DNA of 25,047 bases from MVRV01 sp964469905. GTDB taxonomy: Bacteria; Desulfobacterota; Syntrophia; Syntrophales; Smithellaceae. Both the position numbers and the translations under genes were made by a program. The stretch lies in the NCBI GenBank assembly GCA_964469905.1, contig CAYXZW010000043.1, positions 1-25,047 on the forward strand, read 5' to 3'. Below, in pieces: positions 15,631 to 25,047 of the stretch (position 1 is its first letter; each line of letters opens with the position of its first letter). The notes beneath the pieces were generated by a model. It was given only the letters and a program-made list of their open reading frames with translations. It made no database searches and was not told where the DNA came from.

Positions 15631-15704
15631 TGGGGAATCGTTCAATGGTAGGACAACGGACTCTGACTCCGTTTATAGGGGTTCGAATCCCTTTTCCCCA
15701 GCCA
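15631..15704 (+). tRNA. glnT: tRNA-Gln (CUG anticodon)
   Basis: A 74-nt cloverleaf with CCA encoded. The acceptor stem TGGGGAA/TTCCCCA pairs fully. The D-arm is GTTC...GGAC. The anticodon stem ACGGA/TCCGT encloses CTCTGAC with anticodon CTG (reads CAG). The T-arm has loop TTCGAAT. The weak U1-A72 first pair and G73 discriminator are known identity elements for glutaminyl-tRNA synthetase. The glnS gene for that enzyme lies 20 bp away on the other strand. The symbol is only a convention. Confidence 0.95.
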
Positions 15705-15724
15705 TTTAAAAGTCAACAATAATC

Positions 15725-17413
<1,689 letters not shown>

Positions 17414-17461
17414 ATTTAATTCCTTCCTCTTGAATTCTGCGTGTGGGGATACTTTGCAGAA

Positions 17462-18526
17462 TTATTTGTTGCTCAATTGTTCTTTTAACCTGCCTTTGTT
17501 TTTGATAGCGTTAGCAGTACGGTTTAAGGCCAGAGTGATGTCGTCATCAGGTTTGCCCAATTTCTTGTCAGCTTGCTTGTAGAGTGATAAAGCGGCGTCA
17601 AGGTCACCCCGGCTTTCGGCGCAGACACCCAGGTTATAGAGCAGGGCAGGGGAATTGCCGGCCAGATTTCGTGCTTCGCCCCAGAGCTCGCAGGCATTAT
17701 CCATTCTACCCTTATCAGCGTATGCAAGACCGCGCTTAAGTTTGTCTTTGGCCTCAGGGGAATCAATGCCGTCGGTGGAGTCCATCAGCTTGATTTCCGC
17801 CGTTACGTAGTAGGGGGCAATGTCGCGGCGGAAATCTTTTTTTACAGCTTCTTTTGCTTTTTCGATCAGGACACTTTCGCCCTGCACCGGCTTCGTATCT
17901 TCACAGCCGACGGAATCGGCTGTTGCCGAAAGATTGCGGGAATAAAGTATTTTGCCGGTGGATACTTCCACCAGTTTGGGGGAAGCGGCGAAACTGGCAA
18001 CTCTCTTGGTGCAGTTTACATTATAATAACGCCATTGAAGGCAGGCCCCCTGGTAAGGCTTGCCGTCTTTGTCACGCTTTATTTCGTGTCTTGTGCAGGT
18101 GGAACGCTTTTCCTGATACCGGCTGTCATCGCAGTTGTTCTGCGAGACGACTCCCGTATAAATGCCCTGAGCTCCGACCAGTTTGCCCAGCTTTGCCGCT
18201 GTTTTCTGATCGACCAGGCCGCTTTGGGAAAGTTGCATCTCAGAGATTGTTTTATCCAGAGCTGTGCGGTCAACAAGCGTAAAATAGCGCTTGTCATCAA
18301 TGCCGATGCTGGCCAGTACCCCCTCGATTTCCGCTGCAAATTCTTTGCCTTCCGGGCCGCTGAAAGGTAATACTGCTACGGTCTTGGTGAGCGATGCTTC
18401 ATGATATTGTGCCGGCTGCAGCATGTTTACTTTGATTTTCGATGCACATCCGGAAAATATAGAAATAATAAAAAGAGCCATGATTAAGTGAAAGGTAACG
18501 GCGGCAAGATTTGTTCTCTTTTTCAT
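17462..18526 (-). CDS. CsgG-like lipoprotein with Cys-rich insert and TPR tail
   Basis: A predicted lipoprotein of 354 aa with an unknown role in the envelope. The start at 18526 (MKKRTN...) has GGGAGG upstream and a signal peptide ending in FSGC, lipidated Cys27; the frame is open further upstream but without a signal. Residues about 45-140 resemble the CsgG/LpoB fold (TVAVLPFSG, FTLVDRTALDKTISEMQL, AKLGKLVGAQGIYTGVV). An insert at about 140-190 has several Cys with many charged residues. VEVSTGKILYSRNL then resumes the fold. The last 90 residues hold TPR-like helices (ALLYNLGVCAESRGDLDAAL). It is the third gene of a minus-strand operon with the CsgG and FlgT_N-like genes. Confidence 0.7.
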   Translation of the reverse strand: MKKRTNLAAVTFHLIMALFIISIFSGCASKIKVNMLQPAQYHEASLTKTVAVLPFSGPEGKEFAAEIEGVLASIGIDDKRYFTLVDRTALDKTISEMQLSQSGLVDQKTAAKLGKLVGAQGIYTGVVSQNNCDDSRYQEKRSTCTRHEIKRDKDGKPYQGACLQWRYYNVNCTKRVASFAASPKLVEVSTGKILYSRNLSATADSVGCEDTKPVQGESVLIEKAKEAVKKDFRRDIAPYYVTAEIKLMDSTDGIDSPEAKDKLKRGLAYADKGRMDNACELWGEARNLAGNSPALLYNLGVCAESRGDLDAALSLYKQADKKLGKPDDDITLALNRTANAIKNKGRLKEQLSNK

Positions 18527-18579
18527 TTTGAGCCTCCCTGGTTCTGAATTAATATTGATAATTATGGAATAGCCGGATG

Positions 18580-19320
18580 TCATTCTCCGAATTGAATTAC
18601 TGCTTTGTTCTTTTCTTTTCTTTTTGTTCCCATTGCTGTATGTTTTTTCATACATTCTTCATCTTTTATTATCAGGAGGCATTCCAAATATCCGCTTATC
18701 TCACTGATGCAGTTGGAAATTGCTTTGCCCACCGGGGTCTTCTCCATCTTGCTCAAATTGCCGCAAAGAACGGAGCTATGAACTGCGCGGCCAGTTTGTT
18801 TGGTTGAGGCGGAATCATTTGCTGTAATAGTGCGGTAATCAGCAATAATGCCGGTTTCTACGTCTATTACTTTGACATCAATCGCGACGTATGCCTTTTT
18901 CTGTTCATCGCCGAAAAAATGAATCGAGAATTTTGCTCCATTATCGCTGCCGCTGGTGTTTTCCTCAAAAGCGGAAACAGTGGCAACAACAAGATATCTG
19001 GCCCCTCTTGTTTTCCCAATTTTGGATTTTGTCTTTGTGTCCAATGATACTGATTCAGTGAATTTCTGTTCCAATAAGGAGTAGATTTCCTGACGTTCCA
19101 GTAAATGAAAGGCTTTAGTGGCCGCCAGTTCGTTAATCAGCATATCCTGCAGCTCTGAAGCTGTGCCGGCTGACCACCAGTAGGCATGAGTGCTGTTTGT
19201 AAAACGCAGAACACCGACGCGTGGTTTTTCCGCAGCGAAAACACTGGAAGCAATATTCAAAACAAAACAACTGAGAACAACTAAAACAAATTTACTTATT
19301 TTTTTCCCCTGGAATGGCAA
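18580..19320 (-). CDS. CsgG family envelope protein
   Basis: A secreted 246-aa protein with a signal peptide (VLVVLSCFVLNIASSVFA) and a CsgG domain: RVGVLRF, LQDMLINELAATKAFHLLERQEIYSLLEQ split over about 57-86, the GARYLVVATVSAF strand, and DVKVIDVETGIIADYRT. CsgG forms the nonameric outer-membrane channel for curlin export in E. coli, but that protein is lipidated and this one has no clear lipobox. No curlin, CsgE or CsgF gene is nearby. The start is a TTG at 19320 with AGGAG 11 bases upstream; no ATG precedes the signal peptide. It lies 29 bp after the upstream gene and 53 bp before the lipoprotein gene. Confidence 0.75.
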   Translation of the reverse strand: MPFQGKKISKFVLVVLSCFVLNIASSVFAAEKPRVGVLRFTNSTHAYWWSAGTASELQDMLINELAATKAFHLLERQEIYSLLEQKFTESVSLDTKTKSKIGKTRGARYLVVATVSAFEENTSGSDNGAKFSIHFFGDEQKKAYVAIDVKVIDVETGIIADYRTITANDSASTKQTGRAVHSSVLCGNLSKMEKTPVGKAISNCISEISGYLECLLIIKDEECMKKHTAMGTKRKEKNKAVIQFGE

Positions 19321-19349
19321 AGTGCGTTAGTCTCCTATTCTTGGTTACT

Positions 19350-20480
19350 TCATTTTTGATAATCTAAAGTAAGAGAATATGGCGAAAAATTCACAACTTT
19401 AAAATTACCTTTTTGTTTGATGCTGTTAGCGAGATAAAGAGTGTTTTCGGGATAGCTGACAATAAAATCACCCATTTGCTTTTCTTCAACTTCGGAAACC
19501 CAGACAATGCTTTGCAGATGTCCTTTAACTTCCAGAACAGTGTCGACATCGTTTATACCGCTGATTTTGACAGCTACCTTTTTGGTATTGCCTTTGATGT
19601 ATGTCGCTATTTTATCCAGAATTGCCGGTGCCAGGTTTTGCGCCAGTTCTTTCATTGCTTCGGCAGTGGCATCTTCTGTACTGTTGGCCAATCCCTTGGC
19701 CTGTTCGGTGCCGGCGGTCAATATTTCCATATTGCCGGTTTTGTTGTTTTTGGCAATGATCCGGTAATTCAATCGGACGGTTACATTATTAAAAGGCATA
19801 CTCATCCCGTAGCCGATGTTTTCTCCCTTTTTTGTGGAAATTGTATAATCCACCTTGCCGATGATAATCAGATTGGATAAAAATTTATACATCATACTAC
19901 GGACGGCAAGAGTACTCCCGCTCTTCATGGAATTTTCGATTTCTTTGGCATCAATTGTGCCCGTGGGTGCAACATCAACAACGGTATAGTTTTGCTCGGT
20001 TATCTTTCCGATAAGTGTTTCCGAGAGTATATTTGTTTCTTCAAATTCATCACCGCTGCGTCCCGGTTTGCGCGCCGGGATAAAAACAGCAATGGAATTG
20101 TTCAGCGCCAACTGGGAGACTGCCTCTTTAGCGACGGACGGTTCCACGCAGGCGTTGATCGTCACGGTAATGCTTTCCTGACGGTTTTCCTGATTGATTA
20201 CTTTAAAGCTTTTTACGATTCCACCTGCCTTCGTCTTGATAACATCTTCAACAAGCGTGAAGTTTTGCACAAAACTTTGCGCTTTAATTTCCGTGCCGAC
20301 GACCTGTTCAATTGCCGACCATTTGGCGCGGGCAATTGCTTCCATCCTGGCCGAAGGGACATCACTATTGACAATTACAGCTTCCGCGGCGGCATTAACA
20401 CATTTTTCCGCACTCACCGCTGTGTTTGTTCCGCAGCCTAGTCCCAGGGCAATGCAAAGCAAAAATAATAATTTTTTCAT
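19350..20480 (-). CDS. Secreted protein with FlgT_N/LPP20-like domain
   Basis: A 376-aa exported protein (signal MKKLLFLLCIALGLG..., likely cleaved after AVSA). Residues about 35-115 fit the FlgT_N/LPP20 pattern: ARMEAIARAKWSAIEQVVGTEI, then KTKAGGIVKSFKVINQE, then a strand ending in INACVEP. The middle part (IAVFIPARK, ETLIGKITEQNYTVVDVAP, IIIGKVDY) resembles the CsgG-like half of FlgT. FlgT builds the H-ring of Vibrio flagellar motors, but no flagellar gene is present here. The ATG has GAGG 7 bases upstream. It is the first gene of the three-gene envelope operon. Family assignment is by motif only and moderate. Confidence 0.6.
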   Translation of the reverse strand: MKKLLFLLCIALGLGCGTNTAVSAEKCVNAAAEAVIVNSDVPSARMEAIARAKWSAIEQVVGTEIKAQSFVQNFTLVEDVIKTKAGGIVKSFKVINQENRQESITVTINACVEPSVAKEAVSQLALNNSIAVFIPARKPGRSGDEFEETNILSETLIGKITEQNYTVVDVAPTGTIDAKEIENSMKSGSTLAVRSMMYKFLSNLIIIGKVDYTISTKKGENIGYGMSMPFNNVTVRLNYRIIAKNNKTGNMEILTAGTEQAKGLANSTEDATAEAMKELAQNLAPAILDKIATYIKGNTKKVAVKISGINDVDTVLEVKGHLQSIVWVSEVEEKQMGDFIVSYPENTLYLANSIKQKGNFKVVNFSPYSLTLDYQK

Positions 20481-20622
20481 AGCGCAACCTCGATTTAGTT
20501 GTTCTTAATGCGAGCTATTCGGAGCAACCTGATATGGCAATTAAGTTTATGTTGAAACACTAGCATATATCTAAGCCGTTGTTCAACAATAACTGTAATA
20601 TTTTATATCGTAATCGGCATAA
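20481..20622. other. Upstream region of the envelope operon
   Basis: This AT-rich stretch should hold the promoter of the minus-strand envelope operon. It contains a perfect 11-base palindrome TTGTTCAACAA (20579-20589), which could be an operator. Possible -35-like TTGAAC or TTGTTG sequences on the minus strand have no convincing -10 partner at the right spacing, so I name no promoter. Confidence 0.3.
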
Positions 20623-20733
20623 GGGGCCGTAACTAAATAGTCTTGCCACCCGCATGGGTGGTTAGAAATGTAATGGTCTTGCTATAACCTGAAGGTCACA
20701 AGACCAGTAAGATGGTTATTTCGTAACGGCCCC
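20623..20733. mobile_element. 111-bp MITE-like element with inverted ends
   Basis: The ends GGGGCCGTAACTAAATA (left) and the reverse of TATTTCGTAACGGCCCC (right) form an imperfect terminal inverted repeat of about 17 bp. The element is flanked on both sides by TAA (20620-20622 and 20734-20736), as expected for a target-site duplication. Inside are the palindromes CCACCC-GCAT-GGGTGG (20647-20662) and GGTCTTG...CAAGACC (20675-20705). It has no coding capacity. It sits 15 bp beyond the mnmE stop. It would have to be moved by a transposase encoded elsewhere. Confidence 0.6.
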
Positions 20734-20748
20734 TAAAAGAGATTCAAA

Positions 20749-22125
20749 TTACTTACCGATACAAAAGCTGGAAAATATTTTGTCCAGAATTTCTTCATTA
20801 ATCTTTTTGCCTGTTATTTCATCCAGATTATCCAATGCTTCCCGTAGATCGAAGGCGGGAAATTCCGGTGAAACGCCGCTGAGTATATTTTCTTTGGCTC
20901 TGGAAATATTGGCGAGAGCTTTTTCCAGTGCAATCTTGTGGCGCATGTTGGTGATCATGACTGCCCCGGCATCTTCTTCTTTATTTGTTGCGTTTTTATC
21001 CGCGATGGCGTTTTTCAGTTCATCAATTCCGTCACCGAATTTAGCTGATATTTTCAATATTTTGCTATCGGATAAGATCTGCTCATGAAGTTCGTTTATT
21101 TCCCAGGCTGACGGCAGGTCTGATTTATTGATGACGACAAGGTAATTATTTGTTGATATTCCGGTAAATATTGCACTGTCTTCTTTCGTCAACGGTTTGC
21201 TGCCATCGAGGAGTATTACTGCTAAATCGGCATTGGCAAGATTTTCCCAGACCAGATCTATTCCTGCTTTTTCAATGATATCAGCCGGTTTACGAATTCC
21301 GGCAGTGTCTATGATGTTGATTGGTATCCCGCGGATGTTGATTTGACCTTCAATGAAATCGCGGGTCGTGCCGGGAATATCCGTGACAATCGCTCTCGTC
21401 TTCCCCGTCATAGTATTGAGCAGGCTGGATTTCCCTACGTTGGGCTTACCGGCAATAACGACATTCAGGCCTTCGGTGTAAAGTCTGGCCGTTTGATACG
21501 AATCTAATAGTTTTTTCAGACGGCTCGATAAATAATCAAGCGGGGGCAGGATGCCCGGGGTGTCTTGGACACAGACATCTTCGGTGAAGTCGATAGAAAC
21601 TTCGGTATAGGCAAGTGCTTCAATTAATATAAGACGCAGGCTTGTTATTTCCGAACCAAGCGCACCTTTTAAATGGGAGATGCCGATTTTGCAGGCTGCC
21701 TCCGAGCGGGCGACAACAAGCGAAGCCAGAGCCTCCGCCTGCGATAAATCGAGGCGGCCATTGAGAAAAGCGCGTTGGGAGAATTCACCGGGGCGCGCTG
21801 GACGGCAGCCTGATTGCATCAGTTGAGATAAAACAGCCTGCATGATCACAGGGCTGCCATGACAATTGATTTCCATGACGTCCTCTCCGGTAAACGAATG
21901 CGGTCCGGGCATGAGTGCAACAAGAACTTCATCGAGAACGCGGCCGTCATTGGAGATTATGTCACCGTGATACAAATGATGGCTCTTCCAGGAACAACTT
22001 GTCCGTTTGGGCTGAAAAATCTGGCGGGCGATTTTGTTGACAGCAGGACCGCTGATGCGAATTATACCTACGCCTCCCGTACCGGAAGGAGTAGTAATTG
22101 CTGCTATGGTGTCTGGGCTGCGCAC
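20749..22125 (-). CDS. mnmE: tRNA uridine-5-carboxymethylaminomethyl modification GTPase
   Basis: MnmE with MnmG modifies the wobble uridine (C5 carboxymethylaminomethyl) of certain tRNAs. I chose the GTG at 22125 because AAGGAAG lies 9 bases upstream and the protein then starts with the family's RSPDTIAAITTP; an ATG 11 codons earlier lacks such support. The 458 aa are typical. Features are the folate-binding N-domain (GTGGVGIIRISG, GEDVMEINCHG, RPGEFSQRAFLNGRLDLSQAEA split over about 110-133), a G domain with P-loop GKPNVGKS (226-233), TDIPGTTRD, DTAG and NKSD, and the C-terminal CIGK whose Cys is conserved. It follows jag in the rnpA cluster. Confidence 0.95.
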   Translation of the reverse strand: MRSPDTIAAITTPSGTGGVGIIRISGPAVNKIARQIFQPKRTSCSWKSHHLYHGDIISNDGRVLDEVLVALMPGPHSFTGEDVMEINCHGSPVIMQAVLSQLMQSGCRPARPGEFSQRAFLNGRLDLSQAEALASLVVARSEAACKIGISHLKGALGSEITSLRLILIEALAYTEVSIDFTEDVCVQDTPGILPPLDYLSSRLKKLLDSYQTARLYTEGLNVVIAGKPNVGKSSLLNTMTGKTRAIVTDIPGTTRDFIEGQINIRGIPINIIDTAGIRKPADIIEKAGIDLVWENLANADLAVILLDGSKPLTKEDSAIFTGISTNNYLVVINKSDLPSAWEINELHEQILSDSKILKISAKFGDGIDELKNAIADKNATNKEEDAGAVMITNMRHKIALEKALANISRAKENILSGVSPEFPAFDLREALDNLDEITGKKINEEILDKIFSSFCIGK

Positions 22126-22171
22126 AGTATGGCACTTCCTTAAATAGGCTGACGGCAATTAGGTCGAAGGC

Positions 22172-22204
22172 TTCCAATTGCTTCAGTCTTCAGCCTTCAG
22201 CCTT
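22172..22204 (-). repeat. CTGAAG-type repeat over the jag stop codon
   Basis: On the minus strand, AAGGCTGAAGGCTGAAGACTGAAGC covers the last codons and the stop of jag. The units (GGCTGAA, GACTGAA) are the same as those at the ends of the sirtuin and Nudix genes about 11-12 kb away. Confidence 0.5.
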
Positions 22205-23053
22205 ATTTTCTTTTGTCTGCGCATGGTGTCTTCTGGCCGGGAGAATTACAATCTTTCGATATTCCCCTTCGCCCCGGCTTTTTGTGGTGAGGGATTCATC
22301 CTCTTGTAAGGCCAGATGGATGATGCGCCGGTCATGGGCATTCATGTTGGAGAGCGATACCGGCTTTTTAGTTTTCTTTACTTTTTCGCGTATTTTTTCG
22401 GCTAAAACCAATAACGATTCTTCCCGTCTTTTCCGGTAAGCTTCTGAATCCACCATGATCATTTTACGTTCAGTGTCGGCTCTGTTGATCGATTTATTCA
22501 GAATATATTGAATCGCATCAAGGTTCTGTCCGCGTTTGCCGATAAGCAGGCCGCTGCCATCGCCCTCAATATTGAGAATTATTTTCTCCTGTGTTTCCTT
22601 TGCGGTCACCTGACATTCAAAAGACATTTTCTGCAGGATGCCTTCCAGAATTTCTTTGGCCCGGGGAGCCAGCAGCGAATCGGCAACTACCAGCGGCGCC
22701 TTTTGAGCGTCGATTTCCTTTTTCTTTGGCCGTTCCTGTGTTTCGCTTCCGGATTTCGCTTTAATTTTTAATTGTGATTCGGTTTTCGCTACTTTTTCTA
22801 TTTTTTCTATTTTTTCGACTTTTGCAGGAGAACTATCATCTTCTTTCAGATCAAAGGACATATCGAAAGAAAGCAGGGAAGCCCTGATTTTTGCTTTCCT
22901 GGAAAGCATTCCCAAGAATCCGCTGTTGCCTTCGGAAATTATTTCGATATTTAATTTTTCCCGGGGAACGCCAAATTCATGACAGGCAGTTTCAATTGCT
23001 GCGTCAATTGTCTTTTCTTCTATATCCAGTGTTTTAGTTTTATCGCTCATCAT
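22190..23053 (-). CDS. jag: Jag/SpoIIIJ-associated RNA-binding protein (KhpB)
   Basis: A cytoplasmic RNA-binding protein of 287 aa, encoded next to yidC in many bacteria. Residues about 10-62 form the Jag_N domain (TIDAAIETACHEFGVPREKL, GFLGMLSRKA). A Lys/Glu-rich linker contains the small repeat EKIEKIEKVAK. The KH domain (about 150-215) has the GxxG loop LIGKRGQN. The R3H domain (about 215-275) has NMNAHDRRIIHLALQED, with the R-x3-H spacing, and EYRKIVILPAR. GAGG precedes the tandem ATGATG start; the second ATG (23050) has the better spacing. The C-terminus lies in a CTGAAG-type repeat. It is 13 bp from yidC. Confidence 0.92.
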   Translation of the reverse strand: MMSDKTKTLDIEEKTIDAAIETACHEFGVPREKLNIEIISEGNSGFLGMLSRKAKIRASLLSFDMSFDLKEDDSSPAKVEKIEKIEKVAKTESQLKIKAKSGSETQERPKKKEIDAQKAPLVVADSLLAPRAKEILEGILQKMSFECQVTAKETQEKIILNIEGDGSGLLIGKRGQNLDAIQYILNKSINRADTERKMIMVDSEAYRKRREESLLVLAEKIREKVKKTKKPVSLSNMNAHDRRIIHLALQEDESLTTKSRGEGEYRKIVILPARRHHAQTKENKAEG

Positions 23054-23066
23054 CTAACCTCGTGAA

Positions 23067-24752
23067 TCAACTGGCCAGTCTTTTGTTATTGTAATATTGC
23101 TGGCCAATGCTCAAAATATTGTTAAACAGCCAGTAAATGACCAGTCCGGAAGGGAAATTCAGAAAAAAGAATGTGAAAATAAGAGGCATTAACAGCATAA
23201 TTTTTTGCTGCATCGGATCGCCCATTGCCGGCGTCATCTTCTGCTGGATAAATTGAGTTGCGCCCATCACAATCGGGGTAATGTAATAGGGATCATTGGC
23301 GGAAAGATCCTGAATCCACCAGAAGAGCGGCGAGTGACGCAGTTCAATGGAATAAAGAAGCGCTTTGTAAAGGCCGAAAAAAATGGGAATTTGAATCAGC
23401 ATTGGCAGACATCCGCCGAATGGATTGACTTTATGAGTCTTGTAGAGGGCCATTGTTTCCTGGCTCACTTTGGTCTGATCGTTTTTATATTTTTCCCTCA
23501 ATTCGGCAAGTTTCGGCTGCAGATCCTGCATTCCCTTCATCGATTTGGAGCTTAAATTGCCCAGTGGCCAGAATATAATTTTGATCAGTATAGTCAGAAT
23601 AATAATTGCCAAACCGTAGTTGGCAACATAACCATGAATAAAATTCAACACCCATAAAAGCGGCAGAGCCAGCCATTTGAGCCAGCTGCCGAAATCAATG
23701 GAATCTTCCAGTCCTACATTATGTGCTTTGAGCAGTTTATGTTCTTTGGGGCCAAGATAGAGTGTATAGCTGAAGCTGCCGCTGTGATTACCGGGTATCA
23801 GTTCTTTTTGTCCGCGAATAGCTACCGAAGTCATATTGCCGGTATCAAGATTCATAGTTGTACTTGTTAATGAAGGATTTCCCGGAATAAAGGCCGCAAT
23901 AAAGTATTTGCTTTCAAAGCCACTCCATAAGACATTGGGGCCGAATGTCCTTTCTTTTTCCAGATCTTTGACTTCGTGCCTCTCTATGTCCTTGGCAACT
24001 GAGGCCACCGGTCCGTCGTGACCATAAGTATCCAGTTCTCTTTTGGGATCAAACGCTTGATGCCAGCTTAGTTTTGGTATCTGACTTAAAGGGGAATCAG
24101 TCAGATTGAATACTTTGATATCCAGGCCGATAGTGTAGTTGTCAGGATTAAATGTGAAAGTTTTTTCCACTTTAATTTTGTTATCATAAGTCTGCGAAAA
24201 TACTAAGCTATTTTTTTCTTTGGCAGTAATCAGATCCAAGTTGGTTGTGCTTGATTCATAAATAGCATCCGGCGCGATATTGATGCTGGATTCGGGAAAT
24301 GTAATATCCAGAGGATAAGGCATGCCTGCTTTAACATCAACCAGTTCAACCAATCCCTTGCTTTTGGTAGGTATTTGTTCTTTGCTGCCGGTAAAGAGAT
24401 TCTTAATACGCGGGTAAATATCGTCTGTACACTCAGTGCAGTCTTTTTGATATCCTTTGAGCTGGAATGATTTCAAGGCGCCGCCGCGAGTGGAAAAAAT
24501 TGCAGTGTATTGAGCGGTTTCCACTTTGATATCTTTGGGGGCAACTGTGCTTTTTTTCTTGTCCGCTACTTTAGCAGCTAATGCCCGGGGGGCTGCAGTA
24601 GTGACTGTTCCGGCCTCTTTCTTGATCTCGGCAACTTGCTGGTTATTAGCAGCCGGCTGTTGCTGTGGTATCTGTGGTTTGGCAAAAAATATCTGATATA
24701 CTGAAAGTACAGCCAATGACAGAACGATGGCCAGAATTGTCTTTTTGTCCAT
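23067..24752 (-). CDS. yidC: Membrane protein insertase YidC
   Basis: YidC inserts proteins into the inner membrane alone or with SecYEG. The 561-aa protein has an N-terminal membrane anchor (TILAIVLSLAVLSVYQIFFA) and a Pro/Gln/Ala-rich spacer. A large periplasmic beta-domain (about 75-350) follows, as in Gram-negative YidC. The conserved C-terminal five-helix part has LNFIHGYVANYGLAIIILT, KSMKGMQDLQPKLAELREKY, NPFGGCLPMLIQIPIFFGLY and NFPSGLVIYW. The full periplasmic domain supports a Gram-negative host. GGGAGGG lies just upstream of the ATG. It is spaced 20 bp after yidD and 13 bp before jag. Confidence 0.95.
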   Translation of the reverse strand: MDKKTILAIVLSLAVLSVYQIFFAKPQIPQQQPAANNQQVAEIKKEAGTVTTAAPRALAAKVADKKKSTVAPKDIKVETAQYTAIFSTRGGALKSFQLKGYQKDCTECTDDIYPRIKNLFTGSKEQIPTKSKGLVELVDVKAGMPYPLDITFPESSINIAPDAIYESSTTNLDLITAKEKNSLVFSQTYDNKIKVEKTFTFNPDNYTIGLDIKVFNLTDSPLSQIPKLSWHQAFDPKRELDTYGHDGPVASVAKDIERHEVKDLEKERTFGPNVLWSGFESKYFIAAFIPGNPSLTSTTMNLDTGNMTSVAIRGQKELIPGNHSGSFSYTLYLGPKEHKLLKAHNVGLEDSIDFGSWLKWLALPLLWVLNFIHGYVANYGLAIIILTILIKIIFWPLGNLSSKSMKGMQDLQPKLAELREKYKNDQTKVSQETMALYKTHKVNPFGGCLPMLIQIPIFFGLYKALLYSIELRHSPLFWWIQDLSANDPYYITPIVMGATQFIQQKMTPAMGDPMQQKIMLLMPLIFTFFFLNFPSGLVIYWLFNNILSIGQQYYNNKRLAS

Positions 24753-24772
24753 GGGAACCCTCCCTTTTTATT

Positions 24773-25000
24773 TTATTTGACTGGATCGTAACCGCCGGGG
24801 TGCAGTGGGTTGCAGCGCAGAATTCTTTTCATGCCCAGAAAAGTTCCCTTTGCCGGTCCGTAAAGCTCAATTGCCTCAATGGCATATTCCGAGCATGACG
24901 GATGAAAACGGCAACATGAAGCAAAAAAGAATGGTGATATGCAGGTTTGATAGAAACGGATAAGAAAAACAAAAATATTTACCGAAATTTTTCGAAACAT
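24773..25000 (-). CDS. yidD: Membrane protein insertion efficiency factor YidD
   Basis: A 75-aa protein that aids YidC-dependent insertion at the inner membrane face. It has an amphipathic N-terminus (ISVNIFVFLIRFYQTCISP), then the family's Cys-containing core CCRFHPSCSEYAIEAIELYG and RILRCNPLHPGGYDPVK. The length is typical. It starts 2 bp after the presumed rnpA stop and precedes yidC, the standard order. Confidence 0.95.
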   Translation of the reverse strand: MFRKISVNIFVFLIRFYQTCISPFFFASCCRFHPSCSEYAIEAIELYGPAKGTFLGMKRILRCNPLHPGGYDPVK

Positions 25001-25002
25001 AG

Positions 25003-25047
25003 CTATATTTTGGCTTTCCGCGAGAAGAGTTCCGTTAATTCCCTGCA
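25003..25047 (-). CDS. rnpA: Ribonuclease P protein component, C-terminal fragment
   Basis: Only 14 codons are visible (CRELTELFSRKAKI, then TAG) before the window edge. The sequence is too short to identify by itself. The basic, helical tail is what an RnpA C-terminus looks like, and its place directly upstream of yidD is where rnpA almost always lies. The call rests mostly on gene order. Confidence 0.5.
   Translation of the reverse strand, partial: CRELTELFSRKAKI

Noticed and set aside
17462..20480. Curli secretion operon
   Set aside because: Only CsgG-type folds are present; no curlin repeats, CsgE, CsgF or CsgD are seen, and the CsgG protein lacks a lipobox.
22790..22820. Short tandem repeat of TTTTTCTATTTTTTC in jag
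   Set aside because: It encodes the Lys/Glu-rich linker (EKIEKIEKVAK) and is ordinary low-complexity linker expansion.

Overview
The window looks like a chromosomal segment of a Gram-negative bacterium, most likely a deltaproteobacterium (Desulfobacterota) of the Syntrophus/Smithella type. This is inference. It rests on moderate GC content, Shine-Dalgarno-led starts, a signal-transduction gene with HD-GYP output, MltB-type and CsgG-type envelope proteins, a bacterial AroD-AroE fusion, and the rnpA-yidD-yidC-jag-mnmE order. No phage, plasmid, CRISPR or complete insertion sequence is visible. No gene-free stretch exceeds 300 bases.

Region 1 (1-7617, + strand) is a nearly complete aromatic amino acid operon: aroB (5' end just off the window), pheA (chorismate mutase/prephenate dehydratase/ACT), an aroD-aroE fusion, aroA, aroK, aroC and tyrA. 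Together they convert DAHP to chorismate and on to the phenylalanine and tyrosine precursors; only DAHP synthase and the final aminotransferase are not seen. Most junctions are 4-bp ATGA overlaps, so translation is probably coupled. The one real gap (3741-3874, between aroDE and aroA) holds a GC-rich hairpin and a roughly 63-bp sequence that recurs, in frame, inside aroC, where it forms the core of an insertion of about 40 residues. This is the most unusual observation in the window.

Region 2 (7628-12318) has a converging REC-GAF-HD-GYP regulator, then a + strand run of sirtuin deacetylase, NRDE/TANGO2-like protein, Nudix hydrolase and zinc histone-deacetylase-like amidohydrolase. Two unrelated deacylases flank a Nudix enzyme that could act on ADP-ribose-type products. 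CTGAAG-type repeat tracts sit on the gene ends here and again at the end of jag.

Region 3 (12460-17413) holds a TfoX-N protein, an M29 aminopeptidase, an MltB-like lytic transglycosylase, a PPC/DUF296 gene split by a frameshift in a seven-C run, a tRNA-Gln(CUG) with a good sigma-70-type promoter, and glnS converging on it.

Region 4 (17462-20480, - strand) is a three-gene envelope operon: a secreted FlgT_N/LPP20-like protein, a CsgG-family protein, and a CsgG-like lipoprotein with a Cys-rich insert and C-terminal TPRs. No curlin or flagellar gene is nearby, so its role is unknown. Upstream of it lies a 111-bp MITE-like element with terminal inverted repeats and a TAA duplication.

Region 5 (20749-25047, - strand) is the conserved rnpA (fragment)-yidD-yidC-jag-mnmE cluster for membrane protein insertion and tRNA wobble modification, often found near the replication origin.
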